Shown here in pieces: positions 8,007 through 16,222 of a DNA stretch of 64,000 bases. Origin of the DNA: Streptomyces dioscori (GTDB lineage: Bacteria; Actinomycetota; Actinomycetes; Streptomycetales; Streptomycetaceae); contig NZ_KZ679038.1 in assembly GCF_003024195.1 (NCBI RefSeq), positions 930,001-994,000 of the forward strand. The letters are read 5' to 3'. How positions within the stretch are numbered: the first letter of the stretch is position 1; the number at the start of each line of letters is the position of its first letter. The notes beneath the pieces were generated by a model. The model was given only the letters and a program-made list of their open reading frames with translations. It did not search any database and had not been told where the DNA came from. The position numbers were made by a program, and so were the translations under genes.

Positions 8007-9860
8007 GTGGCCGGAGTGAGCCTCCCGGAACATCCGTACAACCGCACGGAGGCGACCCGGCTGCTGTGCGCCGGCACGTATCAGGACGCCGCCTTCCGCC
8101 GGCGGGTCATCGACGAACTGGTGGTCCACCAGGAGCGTCCCGTGGCCCCGCCGCTGGGGGTCGACGTGCTTCCCGTGCTGGCGCACGCCGTACGGATCAC
8201 GCGCCAGGAATCCCGTACCGCGGGCCTGATGCTGGCCGCCTGGCTGGGGTTCCTGCTGTCCGACGTGGTGATGTTCTGGGACAGCGTCGGCGACCGCTGG
8301 GGCATCGGGGCCGAGGTCGGCTTCGGTGACGTGTTCACCGCGTTCTACGCTGGCGACGAGAGGCTGACCGCGGGCATGCCCCTGCCGTGGTCGCAGTTCT
8401 ACGCCTTCGTCGCCATCGGCCTCTGGTTCGCCCGGTCCGTACGCGCGCAGGGAGCCGACGGCCGCCAGGCGGGCCTCCCCGCTCCGGTGGCGAAGGCCGC
8501 CGCCGGTCTCGGCCGCGGGGTGACCGTGTGCGCCGCGCTGTTCGCCGTCTTCTACTGGTGCTGGTTCGTGGCCGGGGTGCTGGGCGGTGACGTACAAACG
8601 CCCTACCCGCTGCTCTTTCCGCTGCTCATCGCCCTGATCGCCTGGTGGCACGAGACCACCCAGCGCAGGGCGCTGTGCCGCTGGCTGTCCCGCTGGACGT
8701 TCCGGACGACGACCCAACCGGACCTGCCCGCGGGCCCGTTGTACGAGGACCTGGTCGCGAACATCTCCCGCGAGCAGACAGCCGCGCTGACCCTGTACGA
8801 GCCGGACAGTCCTTTCGTCGGGATGGGCACGCGCCGCCAGGACTGGTCCTTCGCGATGGAACTGCGCAAGCGCCCCGCTCCCCCGAACGGGTCCGACACC
8901 CCGGAGGACACCGGCTCCCCCTCCCCCGACGGTTCGCTGATTCCGCACCAGAACCACGGCCCGCTCACCGCGGACAGGGCGCTCGCCATGATCGAGCCGC
9001 AGTTGGTGCGGCTGCGCGAGTCCGCCGCGCTCACCGGGAAGGACCGGCTGCGCGAGCTGGAGGTCGACCGCTTCGTCTGTCTGCCGGGCGGTGTCGGCCG
9101 CGACGAACTGCTGCGCCTCGGCGGCAGCGACGACGTGCACGCCGTACAGCCGGACGGCCCGCGCGGCGGTGACGGCCGGACCGTCTACGACCCCGCCCAG
9201 GTCGCCGCACATCTGCGGGAGGCCGTGGACGAGGGCGGCGAGGGTCGGCGCGTCTTCCTCCGCGTCCGCATCGGCGCCTGGCACGAGCAGGTCGTGGTGA
9301 CCGTCCTGGTCCGCGTGCACACCCAGGGCGGCATGCTCGTGATGGAGGTCGTCCCCCACGTACTCGGCCCCGTCCGCAAGGACTTCAGGAGTGTGGACAC
9401 CCTCGTGGACCGGCTGCCCGAGACCTGGGCGGGCGGTGCCGTACGCGCCCTCGGACACGGGCCCGCGACCGGTGTGAGCACCGCCCTCGGCGCGCTGAGG
9501 ACCCTCACCCGGGAGATCGGCACCGGCTGGTCCGACCGGGAGACGGACCCCGACGTGCCGCGTGTCTCACTGCGCCAACTGGCCAGCGCCGGCGGTCTTT
9601 CGCCGTATCAGGAGATGGACGTCACCCGGTACATCAAGACGGTCCAGGAACGCATCGTGAACGGTATGCGTGAGGCGCTGCAGTCCCACGGCTACCGGAC
9701 CGACCAGTTCGAACAGCACATCTACCAGGTCAGCGGCGGAAGCGTCTTCGTCCAGGACATGTCCGGCGGCGCCGTCGCCACGGGCAGCCACGGCAGCGCG
9801 ACCGCGCACACCAACGCCCCCGCGGCGGCGAACGGCACGCCGCCGCGCACCGGCGCCTAG
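8007..9860 (+). CDS. Four-TM membrane protein of unknown function with C-terminal GSHG tag
   Basis: A 617-residue protein from GTG 8007 with GAGGAG upstream. Hydrophobic stretches near residues 72-92, 130-147, 165-190 and 195-212 suggest four membrane helices. A roughly 390-residue hydrophilic part follows. The last 60 residues contain a Gly/Ser-rich segment (MSGGAVATGSHGSAT) that reappears at the N-terminus of the next gene's product. I recognise no enzymatic motif. It is the first gene of a three-gene set (71-bp gap, then a 4-bp overlap). The shared tag suggests the two proteins interact or were built from the same module; that is inference. Confidence 0.8.
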   Translation: MAGVSLPEHPYNRTEATRLLCAGTYQDAAFRRRVIDELVVHQERPVAPPLGVDVLPVLAHAVRITRQESRTAGLMLAAWLGFLLSDVVMFWDSVGDRWGIGAEVGFGDVFTAFYAGDERLTAGMPLPWSQFYAFVAIGLWFARSVRAQGADGRQAGLPAPVAKAAAGLGRGVTVCAALFAVFYWCWFVAGVLGGDVQTPYPLLFPLLIALIAWWHETTQRRALCRWLSRWTFRTTTQPDLPAGPLYEDLVANISREQTAALTLYEPDSPFVGMGTRRQDWSFAMELRKRPAPPNGSDTPEDTGSPSPDGSLIPHQNHGPLTADRALAMIEPQLVRLRESAALTGKDRLRELEVDRFVCLPGGVGRDELLRLGGSDDVHAVQPDGPRGGDGRTVYDPAQVAAHLREAVDEGGEGRRVFLRVRIGAWHEQVVVTVLVRVHTQGGMLVMEVVPHVLGPVRKDFRSVDTLVDRLPETWAGGAVRALGHGPATGVSTALGALRTLTREIGTGWSDRETDPDVPRVSLRQLASAGGLSPYQEMDVTRYIKTVQERIVNGMREALQSHGYRTDQFEQHIYQVSGGSVFVQDMSGGAVATGSHGSATAHTNAPAAANGTPPRTGA

Positions 9861-9931
9861 ACGCCGCAGCCGAAGCCGCAGTCGAAGCCCGACGCCCGAA
9901 CACCCGAATCCGGCCCCGAGGACATCAGCAC

Positions 9932-10345
9932 ATGAACGACACAGGACACCCCACCGGCGGCCGGCCCGCGCAGGACGGCGGATCCGGCAGTGTGAACATC
10001 GGCTCCATGAGCGGCGGTTCGATCGCCACCGGCAGCCACGGACAGGCGACGTCCGTCAACCACACCGCGGCCGGGACCGCCCTGCCGCACGAGGAACTGC
10101 TGCGGGCCGTCCGCGCCCTCCGCGAGGCCCTGCCCGTCCGGGAGCGCAGCGCCGAGGACATGTCCCTCGACGGCGAACTGGCGGACGCGGAGAGCGAGAT
10201 CGTCCGCACCGGAGCGGCTCCGCCGGAACGCCTCACCCGGCTGCTGGTGAGCGTACGGGGCTGGCTCGGATCGCAGGGCGCGGCCGTGGGGGCGGTCGCT
10301 TCGGCCACCGCCGTCGTCCAGGGCATCGCCCAGCTCCTCGGATGA
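9932..10345 (+). CDS. Small soluble protein sharing the GSHG tag (possibly DUF5955-like)
   Basis: A 137-residue protein. Residues about 20-45 contain SVNIGSMSGGSIATGSHG, nearly matching the C-terminal tag of the preceding membrane protein. The rest is helical: LPHEELLRAVRALREALPV, a charged middle, then LTRLLVSVRGWLGSQG and a hydrophobic C-terminus ending GIAQLLG. From memory it resembles proteins catalogued as DUF5955, but I cannot confirm this. Its TGA overlaps the ATG of the next gene (ATGA), so the two are translationally coupled. It may be an adaptor in the cassette. Confidence 0.78.
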   Translation: MNDTGHPTGGRPAQDGGSGSVNIGSMSGGSIATGSHGQATSVNHTAAGTALPHEELLRAVRALREALPVRERSAEDMSLDGELADAESEIVRTGAAPPERLTRLLVSVRGWLGSQGAAVGAVASATAVVQGIAQLLG

Positions 10346-11193
10346 CGGGCCGGACGGTGACAGGCAGCACTCGCGGTATGAGGGTGTTCGACACCGAGCG
10401 GCAGGAATGGGCCGGGTCCCGGCGCGAGCGCCTCTTCCACCCCGACCAGTACCTCGACGTACGACGGCAGAAGGCCGTCCGGCACAAGACGGCGATCGTC
10501 CTCGCGGTGGCCGGCCTCACCTTCGGTGTCTGGGCCCTGGCCTGGAAGGACGAGCCGGAGCCCTACCGGAACTTCACCGCCGCCCCGTCGGACACCAAGA
10601 AGGAGTCCTCGGACGGGTCCGGCGACGGATCGGGCGATGGATCGGGCAGCGGGTCCGGGGACGGGTCAGGGGGTGGTTCGCCGTCGGCAGGGCCTTCCGC
10701 CGCCCTGCCCGCGGGCTACGAACCCTGGCAGGACGACGCGGGGTTCCGGGTGGCGCTTCCGGCGGGCTGGGAGCGCGACAGCCGGTCCTCGCAGTTCGGC
10801 ATCGACGTGGTCGACTACCGCAGCCCGGACGGCACCCGAAGGCTCCAGGTGTTCCAGGTGATGGAGACCTCCCCGTACGAGTCCTTGCAGGTCGCGCAGG
10901 TGGAGGCGGAGAAGCTCGACGGGTACGAGGCGGTCTCCCTCGCGGAGGTCCCCGGCGGCGAGGCACAGGCCGCCGCCGAACACGAGTACCGGGCCGACGA
11001 GATCGCGGGCGAGCAGGGCGGCGGCGCCCGGCACGTGATCGATCACCGTTTCGAGGGCGCCGACGGGGAACGGTACGCGTTGGTCGCGTACGGCTCGGAC
11101 ACCGACGGGCCGGACGACGAGCGGGAACTCGTGGACACGGCGCTGCGCTGGTTCTGCCCGCCGGGCACGGAGTGCGACACACCTGCCGGCTGA
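10342..11193 (+). CDS. Membrane-tethered protein with Gly-Ser-Asp linker and extracellular domain
   Basis: A 283-residue protein starting at the ATG of an ATGA overlap; ATG 10378 is an alternative giving 271 aa. A basic cytoplasmic N-terminus precedes one membrane helix (KTAIVLAVAGLTFGVWALAW). A linker of about 25 residues made only of Gly, Ser and Asp follows, then a soluble domain beginning ALPAGYEPWQDDAGFRVALP. Positive-inside charge places that domain outside the cell. Comparable linker-plus-domain layouts occur at the C-termini of actinobacterial Ser/Thr kinases, but no kinase is present here. It closes the three-gene set and is followed at once by a strong terminator. Confidence 0.8.
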   Translation: MTGRTVTGSTRGMRVFDTERQEWAGSRRERLFHPDQYLDVRRQKAVRHKTAIVLAVAGLTFGVWALAWKDEPEPYRNFTAAPSDTKKESSDGSGDGSGDGSGSGSGDGSGGGSPSAGPSAALPAGYEPWQDDAGFRVALPAGWERDSRSSQFGIDVVDYRSPDGTRRLQVFQVMETSPYESLQVAQVEAEKLDGYEAVSLAEVPGGEAQAAAEHEYRADEIAGEQGGGARHVIDHRFEGADGERYALVAYGSDTDGPDDERELVDTALRWFCPPGTECDTPAG

Positions 11194-11196
11194 CGG

Positions 11197-11220
11197 CCCG
11201 CCGAGGCCTGCCTCGGCGGG
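11197..11220. terminator. Strong bidirectional terminator
   Basis: CCCGCCGAGGC and GCCTCGGCGGG form a perfect 11-bp stem with a 2-nt formal loop. It starts 4 bp after the cassette's last stop codon and sits 18 bp before the end of the convergent LacI-family gene. Confidence 0.8.
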
Positions 11221-11237
11221 TCGGCGCGGCGCGGGCC

Positions 11238-12275
11238 TCAGGAGGGCGCAGCGGTCGTGCCCCGCACTTCGAGGACGGGCGGGCTGAGGACGACCTGGCC
11301 GGGGCGGGCGGGGTCGGCGATCCGGTCGAGCAGGCACTGCGCGGCGCGGCGGCCGACGTCGTGGCCCGCGCTGTCCACGGTGGTGAGCCAGAGGTGGCGC
11401 AGCCGGGCGAGGTAGGTGTTGTCGTAGCCCACGAGTGAGAGGTCGCGGGGCACCTGGAGGCCCAGTTCCTCGGCGGCCGACAGCGCGCCGACGCAGGCTA
11501 TGTCGTTGAAGGCGAACACGGCGGTCGGCCGCCGTTCCACGCTGAGCAGCCGGACCGTGGCCCGGTAGCCGCCCTCCTCGGTGAGGTCGCCCTGTGCCAC
11601 GACGGCCGTGTCGCCCAGCCCGTGCTCACGCATGACGGCTTCGAAACTGCGGCGCCGCAGTGCGCCGACCATTCCCTGCCCGGCGATGTGGGCGATGTGC
11701 CGGTGGCCGAGCCCGATGAGGTGCTCGGTGGCGAGGCGGGCGCCGTACTCGTCGTCATTGGCGACGATGTCCGCGCGGGGCAGCACCGGCTCGCGGGCCC
11801 CCGCGATCACGGTCGGCAGCCGCCCGGCGGCCGTACGCAGCATCTCCGGGCCGGGCAGGGTGCCGACGGCGATGAGTCCGTCGACGCGCAGGTCCGTGAA
11901 CATCCGGGTGAGGTCCTCGCCGAGCCGCCGGTTCAGATGGCCGTCGGCCAGCAGCATGTGCAGGCCGTGGGCGTCCAGCAGGGAGTTGAGGCCGTCCAGG
12001 AGTTCCACGAACCAGGGGTTGCGCATGTCGTTCAGGAGCACGCCCACCATGGGGGTGCCCCCTGACCGGGCGTGGTCGAGGGCCTGCGGGTGGGCGCGCC
12101 GCTCGCTGAGGCTGCGCGCGGCGGCGTTGGGCCGGTAGCCGAGCTCCTCGACGGCGGCCAGGACGGCCGCCCGCTTCTCGGGGCGCACCTGGTCGGAGCC
12201 GCGCAGCACGAGCGAGACCAGGGACTTCGACACTCCGGCCCGTTCGGCGACATCGCGGATCGTCGGTGGCCTCAT
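11238..12275 (-). CDS. LacI family transcriptional regulator
   Basis: A 345-residue protein with a canonical N-terminal LacI headpiece, TIRDVAERAGVSKSLVSLVL, and hinge region GYRPNAAARSLSERR. A periplasmic-binding-protein-like effector domain follows (VGVLLNDMRNPWFVELLDGL, IGLGHRHIAHIAG, VFAFNDIACVGAL, LSLVGYDNTYLARL). Such proteins repress sugar genes until a sugar binds. It is divergent from a Gfo/Idh/MocA oxidoreductase gene across 200 bp that contain six GGA-N4-TCC-type decamers. Control of that neighbour, plus autoregulation, is likely. No sugar transporter is adjacent, so the effector is unknown. Confidence 0.92.
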   Translation of the reverse strand: MRPPTIRDVAERAGVSKSLVSLVLRGSDQVRPEKRAAVLAAVEELGYRPNAAARSLSERRAHPQALDHARSGGTPMVGVLLNDMRNPWFVELLDGLNSLLDAHGLHMLLADGHLNRRLGEDLTRMFTDLRVDGLIAVGTLPGPEMLRTAAGRLPTVIAGAREPVLPRADIVANDDEYGARLATEHLIGLGHRHIAHIAGQGMVGALRRRSFEAVMREHGLGDTAVVAQGDLTEEGGYRATVRLLSVERRPTAVFAFNDIACVGALSAAEELGLQVPRDLSLVGYDNTYLARLRHLWLTTVDSAGHDVGRRAAQCLLDRIADPARPGQVVLSPPVLEVRGTTAAPS

Positions 12276-12280
12276 GAATT

Positions 12281-12421
12281 GGACCGTTCCACAGCAATCG
12301 ACAGAAAGTCAAAGGGGTTGACACCTGCTGTGACGAACTCCAGTGTGATCCGGAACGATCCTGGACCGATCCAAGAGCACGGACGGATCCCAGGGACGGA
12401 TCCAGGAGCAGGGACGGATCC
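12281..12421. promoter_or_regulatory. Cluster of six related decamers, candidate operators
   Basis: GGACCGTTCC (12281), GGAACGATCC (12352), GGACCGATCC (12363) and GGACGGATCC (12381, 12394, 12412) share the form GGA-N-(C/G)-G-(A/T)-TCC. Three have a central CG as in LacI-family half-site junctions. The last four also form part of an imperfect tandem repeat with extensions such as AAGAGCA and AGGAGCA. They lie between the LacI gene and its divergent neighbour. Confidence 0.5.
12318..12346 (+). promoter_or_regulatory. Candidate promoter for the Gfo/Idh/MocA gene
   Basis: A perfect -35 hexamer TTGACA at 12318-12323 is followed 17 bp later by CAGTGT, a weak -10. The decamer repeats lie immediately downstream, where a repressor would block initiation or elongation. 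Confidence 0.4.
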
Positions 12422-12475
12422 AAGACCAGTGCACCACCGCAAAGCAACGCACCACCGATCCGAAGAGGGACAGTC

Positions 12476-13633
12476 ATGGGGAGTACGCTCGGCGTCGCCG
12501 TCGTGGGGTTCGGCTGGATGGGGCGGGTGCACACCCAGGCGTACGCGCGCGTGCCGCACCACTTCCCGGACCTGTCCGTACGGCCCGAACTGATCGCGGT
12601 CGCCGACGAGGTGCCCGGCCGGGCCGAGGAGGCCGCCGCGCAGTACGGCTTCGCGACGGCGGCCCGGGACTGGCGCGAGATCGCCGCCGATCCCCGGGTC
12701 CAGGCGGTCAGCGTCGCCGCTCCGAACTTCCTGCACCGCGAGATCGGTGTCGCCATGGCCGAGGCGGGCAAGCACCTCTGGATCGAGAAGCCGGTCGGCC
12801 TCACCGCCGACGACGCGCGGGCCGTCGCGGGCGCCGTAGCCAAGACGGGCGTCCAGGGCACGGTCGGCTTCAACTACCGCAACGCGCCCGCCGTCGCCGC
12901 CGCCCGCGAACTGATCGCCGCCGGCGAGATCGGCACCGTCACGCACGTCCGTATCCGCCTCTTCAGCGACTATGCCGCGCATCCCGAGGGCGCCCTGACC
13001 TGGCGTTACGAGCGTGAGCGCGGCGGCAGCGGAGTGCTCGGCGACCTCGCTTCGCACGGTGTGGACCTGGCCCGCTTCCTGCTCGGCGAGATCGCGTCGC
13101 TGACCGCCGACACGGCCGTCTTCCTCCCCGAGCGGGCCCGGCCCACCGGGGCCACCGCCGGCCACACCCGGTCCACCGGCGGCGAGTTGGGGCCCGTCGA
13201 GAACGAGGACTACGTGTCCTGCCTGCTGCGCTTCGCCTCCGGCGCCCGCGGTGTCCTGGAGGCCTGCCGGGTGTCGGTCGGCGAGCAGAACAACTACGGC
13301 TTCGAGATCCACGGCACCAAGGGCGCGGTCTCATGGGACTTCCGTCGAATGGGTGAACTGGGAGTCAGCCGCGGCACGTCGTTCCAGGACCAGCCGGTGA
13401 GCACGCTGTACGTGGGCCCCGGGCACGGTGAGTACGCCGCTTTCCAGCCGGGCTCGGCCAACAGCATGGGATACGACGATCTGAAGGTCATCGAGGCGCA
13501 CAACTTCCTGCGCTCCATCGCCGAGGGCACGCCGTACGGGGCCACGCTGGAGGACGCCGTCCACAGCGCAACTGCCCTGGACGCCATGGCCCGTTCCGCC
13601 GAGCACGGCACCTGGGTGAGTCCGGGGAACTGA
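12476..13633 (+). CDS. Gfo/Idh/MocA family NAD(P)-dependent oxidoreductase
   Basis: A 385-residue protein with an N-terminal Rossmann fold (VAVVGFGWMGRVHTQAYA) and the conserved family motif IEKPVGLTADDARAV, whose Glu-Lys-Pro follows strand beta-5. The C-terminal domain is of the GFO_IDH_MocA type (VLGDLASHGVDLARFLLG, with the active-site histidine of SHGVD). Members oxidise inositol, sugars or sugar acids with NAD(P)+. The divergent LacI regulator fits a role in sugar or cyclitol catabolism. The exact substrate is not deducible. ATG 12476 is preceded by GAAGAGGGAC. Confidence 0.93.
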   Translation: MGSTLGVAVVGFGWMGRVHTQAYARVPHHFPDLSVRPELIAVADEVPGRAEEAAAQYGFATAARDWREIAADPRVQAVSVAAPNFLHREIGVAMAEAGKHLWIEKPVGLTADDARAVAGAVAKTGVQGTVGFNYRNAPAVAAARELIAAGEIGTVTHVRIRLFSDYAAHPEGALTWRYERERGGSGVLGDLASHGVDLARFLLGEIASLTADTAVFLPERARPTGATAGHTRSTGGELGPVENEDYVSCLLRFASGARGVLEACRVSVGEQNNYGFEIHGTKGAVSWDFRRMGELGVSRGTSFQDQPVSTLYVGPGHGEYAAFQPGSANSMGYDDLKVIEAHNFLRSIAEGTPYGATLEDAVHSATALDAMARSAEHGTWVSPGN

Positions 13634-13706
13634 GTCTGGCATAAGCCCGGGGTACGTGCCGACACGCGCCGTGGGCCCATCGGATCATCAGTAGGATTGC
13701 CTGCTC

Positions 13707-14393
13707 ATGGACACACGCCAGGTGAACGAGATGATCGCTGTCCCGCCGGGGCAGGTCACGCTGTCGGACCGGCGGACACGGCGCAGTTGGTCGGTCGAGC
13801 TCGCGCCCTACCGGCTCGGGGCCTTCCCTGTCACGCAGGCGCTGTACGCGCGGGTCTCGGGCATGCGGCCGAGCAGCGCGGACGGGGACCAACTGCCCGT
13901 CGAGGGGGTCTCGTGGTGGGACGCGGTCCGGTTCTGCAACGCCCTGTCGCTGCGGGAGGGGCTGACGCCGGCCTACGCCATCCGTGCGGACGGCGGGGGC
14001 GTCGGCTTGGACGTCGACTGGGACCGGGGCGCCGACGGCTACCGGCTGCCCACGGAGGCCGAGTGGGAGCACGGTTGCCGTGCGGGTACGCCGGGGCCGC
14101 GGTACGGGCCGCTCGACGAGATCGCCTGGTACCGCGACAACTCCCAGGAACGCGTCCACGACGTGGGCGGCAAGCGGCCCAACCAGTGGGGCCTGCACGA
14201 CATGCTGGGCAACGTGTGGGACTGGTGCTGGGACGTCTACGACGCGGAGGTGTACGGGGGGTACCGGGTGTTGCGCGGGGGCGGGTGGTTCGACGAGCAC
14301 TGGAGTGTCCGCGCCGGCGCGCGGCGGCGCAGCCATCCTGGCTACCAGGTCGACGACGTGGGCTTCCGGGTCGCCCGATCCGTCCCGAACTGA
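13707..14393 (+). CDS. Formylglycine-generating-enzyme-fold (SUMF1) protein
   Basis: A 228-residue protein made almost entirely of an FGE-sulfatase domain: APYRLGAFPVTQALYARV, VEGVSWWDAVRFCNALS, YRLPTEAEWEHGCRAG, the GLHDMLGNVWDWCWD block, YRVLRGGGWFDE and GFRVARS. These are the signature segments of the fold. True formylglycine-generating enzymes use a cysteine pair and copper. The visible cysteines (FCNALS, HGCRAG, WCWD) do not obviously reproduce that pair, and the protein is shorter than the usual roughly 300 residues. No sulfatase is nearby. It may be a non-catalytic or otherwise modifying FGE-fold protein. Confidence 0.85.
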   Translation: MDTRQVNEMIAVPPGQVTLSDRRTRRSWSVELAPYRLGAFPVTQALYARVSGMRPSSADGDQLPVEGVSWWDAVRFCNALSLREGLTPAYAIRADGGGVGLDVDWDRGADGYRLPTEAEWEHGCRAGTPGPRYGPLDEIAWYRDNSQERVHDVGGKRPNQWGLHDMLGNVWDWCWDVYDAEVYGGYRVLRGGGWFDEHWSVRAGARRRSHPGYQVDDVGFRVARSVPN

Positions 14394-14408
14394 GCCGCGC
14401 GCCGGCCG

Positions 14409-14452
14409 GCGGGGGGCGGTTCGCGCAGTTCCCCGCGCCCCTGAGGGGGCGG
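14409..14452. repeat. Copy of the dispersed GTTCCCCGCGCCCCT element
   Basis: The segment contains CGCGCAGTTCCCCGCGCCCC followed by TGAGGGGG. It is one of at least nine related copies in the window and starts 16 bp after the FGE-fold gene. Confidence 0.7.
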
Positions 14453-14480
14453 GGTGACGCGGCAGCGTGCGAGCTGCGGC

Positions 14481-14583
14481 CCCGGTGGGGGTTGCCCGCG
14501 CCGTTCCCCGCGCCCCTGAAGGGGCAGGGGCGGAGCCCCGCTCCTGAGGGGCGCGGGGAACTGCGCCGCCCGCCCCCACCGGG
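14481..14583. repeat. Full-length palindromic copy of the dispersed element
   Basis: Outer arms CCCGGTGGGGG (14481-14491) and CCCCCACCGGG (14573-14583) are perfect inverted repeats. Inside them, GTTCCCCGCGCCCCT (14503-14517) and AGGGGCGCGGGGAAC (14547-14561) are a second perfect 15-bp pair. The whole unit can form a long two-part hairpin between the FGE-fold and sthA genes and may also terminate transcription. Confidence 0.8.
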
Positions 14584-14672
14584 CCGCGGTACAGACACAA
14601 CCGCACACCCCCCTCACCCCGCCCGGAGGGCAACTCACCCTTTCGGGGGAAAGGCTCGGCTGACAGACTCTG

Positions 14673-16079
14673 GTGGTGCGCGACTTCGACTTCCTCGTCA
14701 TCGGATCCGGCCCGGGCGGCCAGAAGGCCGCCATCGCCGCGGCAAAGCTCGGCCGCCGGGTCGCCGTCGTAGACCGCCCCGACATGGTCGGAGGGGTCTC
14801 CATCCACACCGGAACCATCCCCTCGAAGACCCTGCGCGAGGCGGTCCTCTATCTCACCGGTCTCACCCAACGGGACCTGTACGGCCAGAGCTACCGGCTC
14901 AAGGAGGACATCACCGTCGCCGACCTGACCGCGCGCACCCAGCACGTGGTCGGCCGCGAGGTGGACGTCATCCGCAGTCAGCTGTCCCGCAACCACGTCT
15001 CCCTGTTCGCCGGCACCGGCCGCTTCGTGGACGACCACACGGTCGCCCTGCGCGAGGTGACCGGCAACGAGAAGCTGCTGACCGCGGACAACATCGTCAT
15101 CGCGACCGGCACCAGGCCGGCCAGGCCCGCGACCGTCGAGTTCGACGAGCTGACGGTCCTGGACTCCGACAACGTTCTCAACCTGGAGCGGGTACCCCGT
15201 TCCATGGTCATCGTCGGGGCCGGCGTGATCGGCATGGAGTACGCCTCCATGTTCGCCGCCCTCGGCAGCAAGATCACCGTGGTCGAACAGCGCCCCGGGA
15301 TGCTCGACTTCTGCGACGTCGAGGTGATCGAGTCGCTGAAGTACCACCTCAGGGACCTGGCCGTCACCTTCCGTTTCGGCGAGACGGTCGCCGCGGTCGA
15401 GCGTCACGCGCGGGGCACGCTCACCGTCCTGGAGAGCGGCAAGAAGATCCCCGCGGACGCCGTGATGTACTCCGCGGGCCGGCAGGGCCTCACCGACGAC
15501 CTGGACCTCGACAGGGCCGGCCTGTCCGCCGACAGGCGCGGCCGGATCAAGGTGGACGAGCACTACCGCACCGAGGTGCCGCACATCTACGCGGTCGGTG
15601 ACGTCATCGGCTTCCCGGCGCTGGCGGCGACCTCGATGGAACAGGGGCGTACGGCGGCGTACCACGCGTGCGGCGAGCCGGTGGCCCGGATGCACGACCT
15701 CCAGCCGATCGGCATCTACACGATTCCCGAGATCAGCTTCATCGGGAAAACCGAGGACCAGCTCACCGAGGAACGCGTGCCGTTCGAGGTCGGTGTCTCC
15801 CGCTACCGCGAACTGGCCCGGGGCCAGATCATCGGCGACTCGCACGGCATGCTCAAGCTGCTCGTCTCCCCCGACGACCGGAAACTGCTCGGCGTGCACT
15901 GCTTCGGTACGGGTGCGACGGAGCTGATTCACATCGGGCAGTCGGTGATGGGGTGCGGCGGGACGGTCGACTATCTGGTCGACGCGGTCTTCAACTATCC
16001 GACGCTCGCGGAGTCCTACAAGGTCGCCGCGCTCGACGCGACGAACAAGATCCGGCAGATCGACCGGCTTCGGGACTGA
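14673..16079 (+). CDS. sthA: Soluble (Si-specific) pyridine nucleotide transhydrogenase
   Basis: The 468-residue flavoprotein matches the length of SthA (466 in E. coli). The N-terminal FAD motif is [19 protein letters not shown] and the central NAD(P) motif [15 protein letters not shown]. The C-terminal dimerisation domain includes [18 protein letters not shown]. The segment that carries the redox disulfide in lipoamide dehydrogenases reads [18 protein letters not shown] here, without cysteines, as expected for SthA. It catalyses NADPH + NAD+ interconversion and balances cofactor pools. GTG 14676 is an alternative start one codon in. It appears monocistronic. Confidence 0.93.
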   Translation: MVRDFDFLVIGSGPGGQKAAIAAAKLGRRVAVVDRPDMVGGVSIHTGTIPSKTLREAVLYLTGLTQRDLYGQSYRLKEDITVADLTARTQHVVGREVDVIRSQLSRNHVSLFAGTGRFVDDHTVALREVTGNEKLLTADNIVIATGTRPARPATVEFDELTVLDSDNVLNLERVPRSMVIVGAGVIGMEYASMFAALGSKITVVEQRPGMLDFCDVEVIESLKYHLRDLAVTFRFGETVAAVERHARGTLTVLESGKKIPADAVMYSAGRQGLTDDLDLDRAGLSADRRGRIKVDEHYRTEVPHIYAVGDVIGFPALAATSMEQGRTAAYHACGEPVARMHDLQPIGIYTIPEISFIGKTEDQLTEERVPFEVGVSRYRELARGQIIGDSHGMLKLLVSPDDRKLLGVHCFGTGATELIHIGQSVMGCGGTVDYLVDAVFNYPTLAESYKVAALDATNKIRQIDRLRD

Positions 16080-16127
16080 TCGGGCGCCCCTCGCCGGCGC
16101 CGGGTGCGGTTCGATGTCCGGTGCCGG

Positions 16128-16209
16128 CCGGTGGGGGTCACCCGCGCCCCGCGGCGCAGCCGCAAGTGTCACAGCCCCGCGCCCCTGACGGGCCGGAGGC
16201 CCGAGGGGC
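16128..16209. repeat. Second-subfamily copy of the dispersed element ending in a terminator-like hairpin
   Basis: The copy begins CCGGTGGGGG and continues with CGCGCCCCGCGGCG and CCCCGCGCCCCT. Its end (16181-16209) folds as GCCCCT-ga-CGGGCC-gga-GGCCCG-AGGGGC, 12 bp with a 2-nt bulge. It lies between sthA and the YciO-type gene and probably terminates sthA. Confidence 0.7.
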
Positions 16210-16222
16210 ATAAGCTCACCGC

